Source: Deltaproteobacteria bacterium (GTDB lineage Bacteria; Desulfobacterota; Syntrophorhabdia; Syntrophorhabdales; Syntrophorhabdaceae). From it: DNA of 44,684 nt. Made by a program: the position numbers and the translations under genes. The stretch covers positions 1 to 44,684 of the forward strand of contig JAKORG010000033.1 of NCBI GenBank assembly GCA_029777945.1, in the 5' to 3' direction. Below the pieces are notes generated by a model. That model was not told the origin of the DNA. It saw nothing but the letters and a program-made list of their open reading frames with translations, and ran no database searches. Shown piece after piece: positions 9,091-18,364 of the stretch. The first letter of the stretch is position 1, and every line of letters begins with the position of its first letter.

Positions 9091-10383
9091 ATGAACCCAG
9101 AAACGAATTCAGAACAGGATATTATACAGGTACTTGGACTGGATGAAAATTCAAACAAAAGAAAGGGGTTTAAACTATGGCTAATTCTAGCATTCATTGT
9201 GGTGTTGGCAGCCGTGATAACCCTTTTTATGTTGAACAGTATAGATAAATCGAATACTGTCAGGTACAAAACCGAAAAGGTGGTGCAGGGAAACTTAACG
9301 GTCATTGTTACTGCCACAGGTACACTACAGCCTATGAACAAGGTTGAAGTGGGAAGCGAATTATCAGGCATTATCAAAAGTGTTGAAGTGGATTACAATA
9401 GTAGGGTAAAGATAGGCCAGGTTCTGGCAAGGCTCGATACATCAAAGCTCGAGGCCCAGATTACATAGGCCAAAGCTGTCCTGGAATCAGCAAAGGCAAA
9501 GCTCTTGCAGGCTCAGGCAACGGTGAGTGAAGCCCGTAGCAAACTTGCCCAGCTCAAAAAAGTTCAGGAATTGAGTAACAATAAAGTGCCATCACAGGCC
9601 GAACTTGATGCAGCAGAAGCCACATATGAGCGGGCAAAGGCTGATGAAGCCAGCGCCAGGGCTACTGTATCACAGGCTCAGGCAACTCTTGCCGCCTATG
9701 AGACCGATCTATCTAAATCAGTGATACGTTCGCCGATTAATGGAATAGTGCTAAGTAGAAGTGTGGAGCCGGGACAGACGGTTGCCGCATCCTTTCAAAC
9801 ACCTGTTCTTTTTACCCTTGCTGAAGACTTGACACAGATGGAACTACATGTGAATGTGGACGAGGCTGATATTGGTAAGGTGAAAGAGGGTCAAAGGGCA
9901 ACCTTCAGTGTTTCCGCCTATCCTGATCGAACATTTGAAGCAAAAATCACCCAGGTTCGATTTGGTTCATCAACCACATCAGGGGTTGTAACCTATGAAA
10001 CTGTGCTGAAAGTGAACAATACAGATCTCTCCTTGAGACCTGGAATGACAGCCACAGCAGACATTACGATCAAAAACATTGAAAACACCATTCTCGTGCC
10101 CAGTGCTGCACTTCGTTTCACCCCACCTGTACAGGAAGAAAAAAAGCCCTCAACCGGTCTGGTCGGTTCATTGCTTCCTCGTCCACCCCGTTTAGCATCT
10201 GAAAAAGGTGAAAATATTTCTCTTAAAAGAAAACAACAGCGCGTCTTTATTTTGAATGATGGCAAGCTTGTGGCAGTCCCTGTCACAGTGGGATCCACAG
10301 ATGGAAATATGACTGAGATTGTGGGAGGAGACATAAAACCTGGTATGGCTGTGGTAGTCGATGTAATCGGTGCGGGTAAGTAA
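9091..10383 (+). pseudogene. macA: MacA-like membrane fusion protein, in-frame TAG
   Basis: This is a 430-codon periplasmic adaptor of the HlyD/MacA family. It has one N-terminal TM (LWLILAFIVVLAAVITLFML), a biotinyl-lipoyl half (GTLQPMNKVEVGSELSGII), a long alpha-hairpin rich in AQAT/AKAD repeats, then the second lipoyl half (VIRSPINGIVLSRSVEPGQTV) and beta-barrel. TAG at 9466-9468 interrupts the start of the hairpin (KLEAQIT-stop-AKAVLESAKA). Gln is expected there, so CAG to TAG is the simplest origin. The start follows a strong AGGAG. The remainder is in frame and well conserved. Translation should stop after 125 residues unless suppressed, leaving the pump without an adaptor. Confidence 0.85.
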
Positions 10384-10385
10384 AT

Positions 10386-11108
10386 ATGGTTGCATTCAAT
10401 CAAATAGATACCCATCCTATTATTGAGCTAAAAGGCATAACAAAAGTATATGGCGCTGGCCAGGCTGCCATGCACGCGCTTCGCGGCATTGATCTTATAA
10501 TCAATGAAGGAGAGTTTTTGGCAGTGATGGGGCCAAGTGGTTCAAGTAAGTCCACCTGCATGAACATCCTTGGCTGTTTAGATACCCCAACTTCTGGCTC
10601 ATACAAGTTCAAGGGGATCGAGGTAGGCAGATTAGACCACAAACAGCGCACGAGGTTACGCCGATTCTATTTTGGCTTTGTCTTTCAAGGATATAATTTG
10701 CTAAAGCGCACCTCAGCTCTGGAGAACGTTGAACTACCCTTAATCTATCGAGGTATCACAGCAAACATTCGGCGGGCCCGTGCCCTTCAAGCTTTAGAGG
10801 CAGTTGGACTTAAAGGATGGGAATCTCATATGCCTGGGGAGCTCTCCGGTGGTCAACAACAGCGGGTTGCCATTGCCCGAGCTATTGTAACTGACCCTTC
10901 GGTATTGTTCGCAGATGAACCTACAGGTAATCTGGACACAGCCCGAAGCCATGAAATTATGGACTTGCTAACAAGATTGAACCGGGACCGAGGAATTACC
11001 ATTGTCATGGTTACCCATGAACCCGATATGGCTATGTATGCCAAACGCACCGTCCACTTTTTAGATGGTCGGGTTGAATCAGATAACCAAAATGGGAGGA
11101 TACTGTAA
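10386..11108 (+). CDS. MacB-type ABC transporter ATPase with altered Walker A
   Basis: This 240-residue ATPase is of the LolD/MacB N-terminal class. The Q-loop (GFVFQGYNLL), signature (LSGGQQQRVAIARA), Walker B (VLFADEPTGNLD) and H-loop (VTHEPDMA) are normal. The P-loop reads GPSGSSKST where the family has GPSGSGKST: the invariant glycine before the catalytic lysine is Ser54 (codon AGT at 10545-10547, one transition from GGT). That change is expected to impair nucleotide binding severely. The gene starts 2 bp after the adaptor and overlaps the permease start by one base (TAATG). With the two nonsense codons upstream it suggests an efflux operon under decay. Confidence 0.88.
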   Translation: MVAFNQIDTHPIIELKGITKVYGAGQAAMHALRGIDLIINEGEFLAVMGPSGSSKSTCMNILGCLDTPTSGSYKFKGIEVGRLDHKQRTRLRRFYFGFVFQGYNLLKRTSALENVELPLIYRGITANIRRARALQALEAVGLKGWESHMPGELSGGQQQRVAIARAIVTDPSVLFADEPTGNLDTARSHEIMDLLTRLNRDRGITIVMVTHEPDMAMYAKRTVHFLDGRVESDNQNGRIL

Positions 11109-12313
11109 TGCTGTTAAATACAATCATACTCGCCCTCCGTGAGCTCAAACGCAATGTCATGCGTTCTGTCCTTACAATTCTTGGTATTGTCATCGGAGTG
11201 GGAGCGGTTATCACCATGGTTACTATCGGAGGAGGTGCCACTGCTCAGGTAAAAGAGCAGATTGCTAGTATGGGCAGTAATCTTCTCATGGTTACCCCTG
11301 GAAAAAGATTTGGTCCAGGACAATCTTCAAGTGTGCCTTTGTTCAAACTGGATGATGGCGAAGCTATTGCCAGAGAGGTCAGCTCAATTGCTGCTGTGGC
11401 TCCAGTCTCTTCTCAGTCCATCAAGGCCATATTCGGGAATCAAAACTGGACGACACAGGTCACAGGGAGTAGCAATCAATACTTTAGGGTTACGAACAGG
11501 ACTATAAGGACAGGCCGGCTCTTCAGCGATACCGAACTCAGAAGCGGTGCTGCGGTCTGCATTGTTGGTGAAACAGTCCGTAAAAAGCTGTTTGGAGGGC
11601 AGGAATGTTTAGGTCTAAACATCAGGCTCGAAAAGCTCTCATGTCAGGTGATAGGAGTTCTTGAGGCAAAGGGGCAGAGCACGATGGGTATGGATCAGGA
11701 CGATATCGTTGTCATTCCACTACGCACCTTTCAACGGCGTATCTCAGGCAACCAGGATGTTGCGATGTTTCAGGTCTCAGTCCAGCAGGGCGCCTCGACC
11801 GAAAAGGCCCAGCAAGATATTAGGCTTTTGATGCGCGAACGGCGCCATCTATCACCAAGCGATGATGATAACTTCAATGTCATGGACATGAAAGAAATCG
11901 CAAATATGCTCACTGGCACCACAAGATTGCTTACGGCATTACTCAGTGCTGTTGCAGCTGTCAGTCTGCTGGTTGGTGGCATTGGCATCATGAATATTAT
12001 GCTTGTATCGGTTACAGAGCGCACCAGGGAGATTGGAATAAGACTTGCCATTGGTGCTTTCGAACACGAGGTGCTTTTTCAATTCTTGGTGGAGGCAGTG
12101 GTGCTTTCTTCCTTTGGAGGCTTAATAGGTATTGTCCTTGCCCTTTCTGCCTCTGTCTGGCTTGCCAGCACGCTCCGTGTCCCCTTTGTTTTCAATGGAG
12201 GGATTGTTATTGTTGCATTTCTTTTTTCTGCAGCTGTGGGTGTGATTTTTGGATACTTCCCGGCAATGAAAGCAGCCCGGTTGGATCCAATTGAAGCACT
12301 AAGGCATGAATAA
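11108..12313 (+). CDS. MacB/FtsX-family ABC permease
   Basis: The 401-residue permease has the MacB topology: one N-terminal TM (about 20-42), a long periplasmic MacB core domain (about 45-270), then three C-terminal TMs. Landmarks are RSVLTILGIVIGVGAVI, SMGSNLLMV, the mechanotransmission loop LLVGGIGIMNIMLVSVTERTREIGIR and a final AARLDPIEALRHE. I see no lesion in it. In working systems it forms a dimer with the separate ATPase and pulls substrates from the periplasm through the adaptor and outer-membrane channel. Here those partner genes are interrupted, so its present role is doubtful. Confidence 0.9.
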   Translation: MLLNTIILALRELKRNVMRSVLTILGIVIGVGAVITMVTIGGGATAQVKEQIASMGSNLLMVTPGKRFGPGQSSSVPLFKLDDGEAIAREVSSIAAVAPVSSQSIKAIFGNQNWTTQVTGSSNQYFRVTNRTIRTGRLFSDTELRSGAAVCIVGETVRKKLFGGQECLGLNIRLEKLSCQVIGVLEAKGQSTMGMDQDDIVVIPLRTFQRRISGNQDVAMFQVSVQQGASTEKAQQDIRLLMRERRHLSPSDDDNFNVMDMKEIANMLTGTTRLLTALLSAVAAVSLLVGGIGIMNIMLVSVTERTREIGIRLAIGAFEHEVLFQFLVEAVVLSSFGGLIGIVLALSASVWLASTLRVPFVFNGGIVIVAFLFSAAVGVIFGYFPAMKAARLDPIEALRHE

Positions 12314-12372
12314 CTATAGCACCTAATCCTTTATAGACAAAAATAGGTTCTATCAAGGCCTGTGTATATCCA

Positions 12373-12436
12373 TTTTTTATTAATTAGACAAAAACTTAAT
12401 TTTTTTAAGAACACTTTTGAGGCAAAACATTTTTAA
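12373..12436 (-). repeat. Dispersed repeat, inverted partner of 131-195
   Basis: Its reverse complement matches 131-195 over about 60 bp with a few substitutions and single-base gaps. It sits just past the efflux permease and before transposase debris. The two copies bracket the first 12 kb in opposite orientation. Confidence 0.6.
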
Positions 12437-12554
12437 TCCTGGTAGTATACTGTTTGAATAATCACATTCCCTCTGATGGCCTTAAGTATATGTGCACAAT
12501 GAGCTTAAAGATAGAGGACTGAATAACGATTTCCTCCATAGATGATCATGCAGT

Positions 12555-12860
12555 CTGAGGTGACCTTTCAAAATTCTTCCCAGAAGCCAATGTATACCGG
12601 TGCGGATATTTCTTGGTCGCACCAGAATCAAAGATACTGTCCAAATTAGTTTACATTAAAAATTTATAATACTTATAAATTTCGGGGTTTTGATAACCTA
12701 AAGTTTTGTGGATATCGCCATCTAAGGATTGATCATGGAAAACAGTTTGTTCGGGGGAATGCCTACATTAATGGTGAAGGATTCTGGGGTTATTCAAAAG
12801 AACGCTTATAAAATTCCACGGTGTATTGAAAGAGAAATTCCCCTATATCCGAAAGAAAGG
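12555..12860 (+). pseudogene. IS1595-family transposase remnant
   Basis: Three short frames together give an eroded IS1595/ISXO2-type DDE transposase. About 12570-12660 reads FFPEANVYRCGYFL, perhaps the N-terminal part. From about 12690 the C-terminal region reads GYRHLRIDHGKQFVRG, then a typical FWGYSKERL; after a frameshift near 12808 it continues IKFHGVLKEKFPYIRKK. Stops and missing bases show it is dead. I could not locate terminal inverted repeats. The rest of the 12314-12962 spacer holds only the repeat above. Confidence 0.55.
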
Positions 12861-12962
12861 ATGTCAGTTATAACCATAGAAAGGAGGCGGTATTTAACCT
12901 CTTAGGGGAAAGATATGCAATTTTGTGTCAAACCTATTATGGTTATTTTATGTTCTATTATA

Positions 12963-14012
12963 TTACTCTACCAGTATCATACCCTTTGGCTCTTCTACAA
13001 AACTACCTATAACCCAAAAATCCATATGTTTTTCATATGCCTTTTTTTTAAACAGATGCACCTCGTCCTCTTGTAAGGCAATGAGTAATCCGCCTGACGA
13101 TTGGGGATCGAATATTATGTCAAAGATTGGGCCGTTAATGCTTGACCTTACATACGGTATATAAAAATCCCTGTTTCTATAAAAACCACTCGGGAAAAAA
13201 CCCGAGGATGCTAAATCTATAACTTCATGAAAATGTGGTATTTTATTGGCATATAGGATAATTCCAAGATTTTCCTTTATCATTTCTTTTATGTGACCGG
13301 CTAAGCCGAAGCCTGTAACATCTGTTGCAGCATGGGTTTTAACTGAAACCATTATTTCTGATGCGCAGCTATTAAGGGTTGCCATCGTCTTTATTAGATG
13401 CCCTTCACTTGATTTTGAAATTATGCCTGCCTTAATGCCATTTATCATAATGCCGGTTCCTATGGGCTTGGTAATTATAAGGACATCGCCTGACCTTGCA
13501 CCTTCATTTCTAATAATCTTATCTACACGGACAAGTCCTGTTACAGAGAGCCCATATTTAATCTCCTCATCCTCTACACTGTGTCCGCCTAATAGATTTG
13601 TTTTAGATTCTTTTAATTTGTCTATGCCTCCCCTTAATATCTCCCGCAATATTTGGGTGCCAAACTTCTTAACAGAAAAACAGACGATATTCAGCGCTGT
13701 TAAAGGTCTGGCACCCATGGCATATATATCACTTAAGGCATTTGCAGCAGCTATTTGACCGAACCAGTAAGGATCATTTACAACGGGTGTGAAAAAATCA
13801 ACAGTCTGAACAAGTGCAAGGTTCTCATTTATTTTATAAATGCCTGCATCTTCAAAGCCCTTAATTCCACAGATGACATTCTCATCTTCTGGAATCTCTA
13901 AACCACAGAGCACATCTGAGAGGTCACCGGGACCGATCTTGGCAGCGCATCCGCCAAAACGTGTATGGTTTGTCATTTTTATGTCATCATCTCCCGTTTT
14001 CTCAAATATCAT
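12963..14012 (-). CDS. selD: Selenide, water dikinase (selenophosphate synthetase)
   Basis: The 349-residue protein makes selenophosphate from selenide and ATP, the selenium donor for selenocysteine and selenouridine tRNA. The N-terminal catalytic motif is GGCAAKIGPGDL with Cys22 and Lys25; many anaerobes carry Sec at that Cys, here it is an ordinary TGC. Further family motifs are VQTVDFFTPVVNDPYWFGQIAAANALSD, GGHSVEDEEIKYGL, ATDVTGFGLAGH and DPQSSGGLL. The length is normal. A GGAAAGGG site supports the start. The gene lies 24 bp after the HdrA-like gene, probably in its transcript. Its presence supports real selenocysteine use, relevant to the two UGA-containing HesB-like genes in this window. 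Confidence 0.95.
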   Translation of the reverse strand: MIFEKTGDDDIKMTNHTRFGGCAAKIGPGDLSDVLCGLEIPEDENVICGIKGFEDAGIYKINENLALVQTVDFFTPVVNDPYWFGQIAAANALSDIYAMGARPLTALNIVCFSVKKFGTQILREILRGGIDKLKESKTNLLGGHSVEDEEIKYGLSVTGLVRVDKIIRNEGARSGDVLIITKPIGTGIMINGIKAGIISKSSEGHLIKTMATLNSCASEIMVSVKTHAATDVTGFGLAGHIKEMIKENLGIILYANKIPHFHEVIDLASSGFFPSGFYRNRDFYIPYVRSSINGPIFDIIFDPQSSGGLLIALQEDEVHLFKKKAYEKHMDFWVIGSFVEEPKGMILVE

Positions 14013-14036
14013 GGCCCTTTCCTTTTAACTGAATAT

Positions 14037-17000
14037 TTATGTCTTTTCAACCTTCCTCACTATCACCCTTTTTTCTTCAGATACTGGAGGTGGCACTGGT
14101 GCACCAACAATCTTTGTTACCGCACCAAATTTAGGAGGACAGACTTCAAGACATGTTCCACATTTTATACACTTTTCCTGGTCGATTATATGGACCATAT
14201 TCTTTTTGCTGTCTATGGCATCGACGGGACATCTTCTTGCACAGGTCATACACGCTTGACACTTCGAAGGATCAATATAGTAGGATGGGACATCACTGAA
14301 TAAGGCCTCAATCTCATCTTTTGTAAAGAGCTTATAGTGATCTTCCTGCTCAAGCAGGCGTGCACGCAGTTTTTCCCGCTTTGCTATCTTTATATAGGGA
14401 ATGAGTTTTATCACCTTTTCAAGCCTTTGCTTAAATTCCATCCTGTCTATGCCCTCAGCCACACCTACAGGACCTAACCTTTTAATCTTTTCTGAGAAGT
14501 CCGTCATAATCTCTGCAAAGCGTGTACCTTCGGCAGCAGAAACCCATTCTATCCTCAACCTTTCGGGATTTATACCAATATGCTCTAATATCATTTTACT
14601 TAAAATTGTCATGTTCAGTGCATCGTAATTGCCCTGGGGGACATAATGGCAGTCTGCCGGTAGATGGCATCCACCTATAAAGACACTGTCCATTCCAGCC
14701 AAAAACGCCTCAAATACATGGAGCATATCTACTCTACCTGAACACATAACCCTGACAAGCCTTATGTGGGGTGGATACTGATAGCGGGATACACCTGCCA
14801 GGTCAGCCCCTCCATAGCAACACCAGTTACAGACAAAACCTATCATCTTAGGTTTAAACTGGGTGGTTAGCTCTATTTTACTTGTTATATCTCCATCTCT
14901 ATTTGCTACCCTCACCTCACTCAATATCTGTTTATCTGTAAAGTGTTTTAACTGAATAGCCTGGGATGGACATTTTGAGTTGCACAGGCCACAACCCTTA
15001 CACAATACAGATGTAACCCTTGCCTTTTTTCCCTGTTTTGTGTCGTAGAGTTCGATTGCACCATAGGTGCATGCCTCACTGCATGCGCCGCATCCCATAC
15101 ATCTCTTCTCATCCACTACACATACAGAACCCGATGCAATGACCGTATCATGGGAGAGAAGGGTGAGCGCCCTCCCTGCAGCGCCGTATGCCTGATTAAT
15201 GGACTCCTGGATATGTTTTGGATAGTGGGCAGTGCCACAGAGGAATACACCGTCTGCTCCAAAATCAACAGGTCTTAATTTAACATGGGCCTCCTGGAAA
15301 AACCCATCAGGGTTTAGCGTTACCTTAAATAATTCTGATATCCTTTTGGTGTCCATTGACGGTATAACTGCAGCTGCAAGAGAGACAAAATCAGCATTGA
15401 TCTCAAGTCTCTTACCCAAGACAGAATCAAAAACAGTAACCTTGAGCATCTCTTTTCCGTCCTCTTTTAGAGGCACGATTTGTGGTTTGTTGTCTATATC
15501 GTATCTTATAAATCTTATCTCTTTATTCTGTGCCTCATGGTAGTAATCCTCCCTGAACCCATAAGGCCTCATATCCCTGAAAAGTATGTAAATGTCCATC
15601 GATGGGTTTAATTCTTTGAGCTTTAAGGCATTCTTCAGGGATTCGCTGCAGCATATCCTCGAACAGTAGTTACGCTCACTTGTCCTTGAGCCCACACACT
15701 GGATCATGACAATAGCTTCGGCATTGAGTATCCCCTCATCTGCCTTGGCAATCCGCTCCTCAAGCTCAAGATTTGTCATAACGTGGTCGTTTTGACCATA
15801 GAGGTATTCATCAGGCCTATACTCCTGTGCACCGATGGCAATAACTGCTGCCCCGTGTTTTATAAGTATGATACCCTTATTTGACTCTACAGTAGTTTCA
15901 AAATTTCCTACATAGCCGGCTACACTTTTAATTGTGGCGCCCGTGTACACATGTATCAGTTGATGGTTATATATCTTTTTTATAAGGTCTTTAAGATAGG
16001 ACTGGACATCTAAGCCCTCGATGGTATAGTAGAGGTGTCTCGCCATACCACCTAATTCATTTTCTTTTTCTATAAGATATACCTCATGGCCCTGCTCGGC
16101 TATACTCAATGCGCAGTTCATACCAGCTATACCTCCGCCTACAACCACTGCCCTTTTATCCACCGGAAGTTCAAATTCCTGTAATGGTTCTAAGTGTATT
16201 GCCCTTGCCAGGGACATCCTTAAAAGGTCTTTTGCCTTCTCTGTAGCCTCTTCTTTTTCCCGTGAGTGAACCCACGAGCAATGCTCCCTTATATTGGAAA
16301 ACTCAAAGAAATATTGATTGATACCTCCTACCATCAGGGTATCCCTGAATAGTGGTTCATGGGTTCTGGGCGTGCATGCAGCCACAATCACCCTGTTCAA
16401 ACCTTTTTGCTCTATTATATCGGTTATCTGTTTATTGGAATCGCTGGAACAAGAAAATAGCTGTTCCTCTGCATGGACAACATTCGGCAGGCTCAAGGCA
16501 TATTCTACTACCGACGGAACATCTACAATCCTACCGATATTTGCCCCGCAATGGCATACAAATACACCCACCCTTGGTTCCTCACCGGATACGTCCCTTT
16601 CTGGTGGATAGACCCTCTCTGTTGTGAGATTTCCACGCCTGTAGCTTAAAAGTTCACCACATTTGGAGCCTGCCCCACTTGCTGTGAATACTGATTCGGG
16701 GATATCTATTGGCCCCTGGAATGCACCGCTTACAAATACACCAGGTCGGTTTGTTTCAATGGGACTGAATGGACTGCCAAGAGAGAATCCATGTCGATTT
16801 AACTCTATACCAAACTTCTCTGCCAGGGCCTTTCCATCAGAGGGTGGATTAAGACCTATTGAGAGAACCACCATATCAAACTCCTCCTCTTTTACTCCAC
16901 CATCAAATGTGGAGTATCGAATAATGACATTTTTTGTTTCAGGAACCTCTCTTACAACTGTTACATAACTCCTTATGAATCTGATACCTGGAAGATTCTT

Positions 17001-17969
17001 TGCCCGCTCATAGAATCTCTCAAAGTCTTTTCCCCATGACCTTATGTCATTATGGAATATGACACACTGGGCATTGGGATCATGGTCTTTTGTCAGGATG
17101 ACCTGTTTCTGGGTGTATGTGCAGCATACAGAAGAACAGTAGCTATTGGCCCCAGGGAGGACCTGCCTTGAACCTACACATTGAATCCATACTATCTTAT
17201 GGGGATGTTTTAGATCCGATGCTCGGAGTATTTCACCCTCATATGGACCTGTGGCACACAGAAGCCTTTCGTAGTCGAGACTGCTCACTATATTTGTCAT
17301 TGTGCCATATCCGTATTCTTTAAGTGCTTTCGGGTCAAAAGGTGCAAAGCCAGGGGAAAGTATGACTGCACCCACTTTAACATGTATGGTTTCAGGGAGT
17401 TGAGAAAAATCAATGGCGTCATTCTTACATACCGCCTTACATATCTGACATTTACCTTCTTTGAGGTAAAGGCAGCTTTCATCGATATATGTGACAAGGG
17501 GGATTGCCTGGGCGAAATATATATGGATTGCCTTATTTTTTGATATCTCTTGGTTGAATTTGTCGGGATATGTGACAGGACAATACTCCACGCAGGTCGT
17601 GCAGCCGGTGCATTTACCTTCAATTACATACCTTGGTTTTTTTATGAGACTGACCGTAAAATTTCCTGCCTCACCTTTAACACTATCAACCTCTGTGTAG
17701 GAGAGGATTTCTATATTGGGGTGTCTATAACATTCAACAAACTTAGGTGACTCAATGCACATGGAACAATCATTTGTTGGAAAGGTCTTATCGAGCATAG
17801 CCATATGACCGCCTATTGTAGGCGATTTCTCAACAAGGAATACCTTAAATCCAGCCGTTGCCAGATCAAGGGCAGCCTGGATACCGCTTATCCCACCGCC
17901 CACTATCATGATGTCTCCGTAATAAACCCTGTTGGTCAGTGTTTTTGTTATTTTTTGATCCTTTGACAT
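14037..17969 (-). CDS. hdrA: Double HdrA-like flavin/Fe-S protein fused to MvhD-like domain
   Basis: This 1310-residue cytoplasmic electron-transfer protein is about twice the size of methanogen HdrA. Part 1 (about 1-480) has a flavin site (IVGGGISG), the HdrA motif CSMCIESPK and an inserted ferredoxin (CTGCTTCVEYCP). Part 2 starts near 606 with VVVGGGIAGMNC and repeats the HdrA core (CVGSR, then CCSESLKNA) and a CMGCGACSEAC/CKGCGLCNSKCP ferredoxin. An MvhD-like domain follows (FVCNWCCYGGAD, VMCSGRVD, GCHLPADCHY). The C-terminus holds two more clusters (CQACMTCARRCP and CIKCGTCLEVCPP). Such proteins take part in flavin-based electron bifurcation or confurcation; no hydrogenase, HdrB or HdrC gene is adjacent. 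The ATG at 17969 sits 5 nt from a perfect AGGAGG. The partner is unknown. Confidence 0.88.
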   Translation of the reverse strand: MSKDQKITKTLTNRVYYGDIMIVGGGISGIQAALDLATAGFKVFLVEKSPTIGGHMAMLDKTFPTNDCSMCIESPKFVECYRHPNIEILSYTEVDSVKGEAGNFTVSLIKKPRYVIEGKCTGCTTCVEYCPVTYPDKFNQEISKNKAIHIYFAQAIPLVTYIDESCLYLKEGKCQICKAVCKNDAIDFSQLPETIHVKVGAVILSPGFAPFDPKALKEYGYGTMTNIVSSLDYERLLCATGPYEGEILRASDLKHPHKIVWIQCVGSRQVLPGANSYCSSVCCTYTQKQVILTKDHDPNAQCVIFHNDIRSWGKDFERFYERAKNLPGIRFIRSYVTVVREVPETKNVIIRYSTFDGGVKEEEFDMVVLSIGLNPPSDGKALAEKFGIELNRHGFSLGSPFSPIETNRPGVFVSGAFQGPIDIPESVFTASGAGSKCGELLSYRRGNLTTERVYPPERDVSGEEPRVGVFVCHCGANIGRIVDVPSVVEYALSLPNVVHAEEQLFSCSSDSNKQITDIIEQKGLNRVIVAACTPRTHEPLFRDTLMVGGINQYFFEFSNIREHCSWVHSREKEEATEKAKDLLRMSLARAIHLEPLQEFELPVDKRAVVVGGGIAGMNCALSIAEQGHEVYLIEKENELGGMARHLYYTIEGLDVQSYLKDLIKKIYNHQLIHVYTGATIKSVAGYVGNFETTVESNKGIILIKHGAAVIAIGAQEYRPDEYLYGQNDHVMTNLELEERIAKADEGILNAEAIVMIQCVGSRTSERNYCSRICCSESLKNALKLKELNPSMDIYILFRDMRPYGFREDYYHEAQNKEIRFIRYDIDNKPQIVPLKEDGKEMLKVTVFDSVLGKRLEINADFVSLAAAVIPSMDTKRISELFKVTLNPDGFFQEAHVKLRPVDFGADGVFLCGTAHYPKHIQESINQAYGAAGRALTLLSHDTVIASGSVCVVDEKRCMGCGACSEACTYGAIELYDTKQGKKARVTSVLCKGCGLCNSKCPSQAIQLKHFTDKQILSEVRVANRDGDITSKIELTTQFKPKMIGFVCNWCCYGGADLAGVSRYQYPPHIRLVRVMCSGRVDMLHVFEAFLAGMDSVFIGGCHLPADCHYVPQGNYDALNMTILSKMILEHIGINPERLRIEWVSAAEGTRFAEIMTDFSEKIKRLGPVGVAEGIDRMEFKQRLEKVIKLIPYIKIAKREKLRARLLEQEDHYKLFTKDEIEALFSDVPSYYIDPSKCQACMTCARRCPVDAIDSKKNMVHIIDQEKCIKCGTCLEVCPPKFGAVTKIVGAPVPPPVSEEKRVIVRKVEKT

Positions 17970-18062
17970 GAAAACCTCCTGTATTATAAAGAATCCGGCC
18001 ACGCCTTCTCGACCGGACTCTAAAAGGAGGTTTTGAGTCTTACGGTGGAGAGAGGGCGGGCA
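17970..18062 (-). promoter_or_regulatory. Candidate SD-sequestering leader RNA upstream of hdrA-like gene
   Basis: Read on the minus strand, the leader has CCCGCCC, 19 nt, AAAACCTCCT (18034-18025), 44 nt, then AGGAGGTTTT (17980-17971) and ATG. The two 10-mers are perfectly complementary, so the Shine-Dalgarno sequence can be fully paired. Between them is a GC-rich hairpin (18019-18011 with 18000-17992, about 9 bp including G-U pairs). The leader at 20396 has the same plan with the same 44-nt distance. A GGCG in the inner loop could pair with the upstream CGCC as a pseudoknot. I recognise no established riboswitch class. Confidence 0.6.
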
Positions 18063-18364
18063 CAGTTATAAAGGGAGACAAAACTGGCTCCCGTTTAATA
18101 TTTCAAACTATAAAAAATAAAATCCTTTTCACTTTTCCACCTTAGTCATCATTGTTAAAGTTATTCAAAATTCTGTTAAATACATGCTGTAAAAAAAGGG
18201 CAAAAACATATTTTTGCCTCCGCTAATTCTTCTTTGTATACTGCCAGAGATTTCTCATCTTTATTTAAAACACTTACGCAACATCCCATATGTTTACCCA
18301 AGATTTTACGGCTTTCAACTACATAGGGTTCATCTACAAAAAACTCACCTCATCTTGTGATTCC
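18063..18364. other. Spacer between the two redox transcription units
   Basis: It contains the terminator at 18190-18218. On the minus strand between the activator ATPase stop and the terminator, one frame stays open for about 56 codons and is cysteine-rich (GKHMGCCVSVL, AKICFCPFF). It lacks a start codon and ribosome site, so it is more likely debris than a gene. Confidence 0.4.
18190..18218 (-). terminator. Rho-independent terminator of the double-cubane operon
   Basis: On the minus strand GGCAAAAA, a 4-nt loop and TTTTTGCC form an 8-bp stem followed by CTTTTTTT. It lies about 150 bp beyond the activator ATPase stop and before the hdrA leader, separating the two transcription units. Confidence 0.7.
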
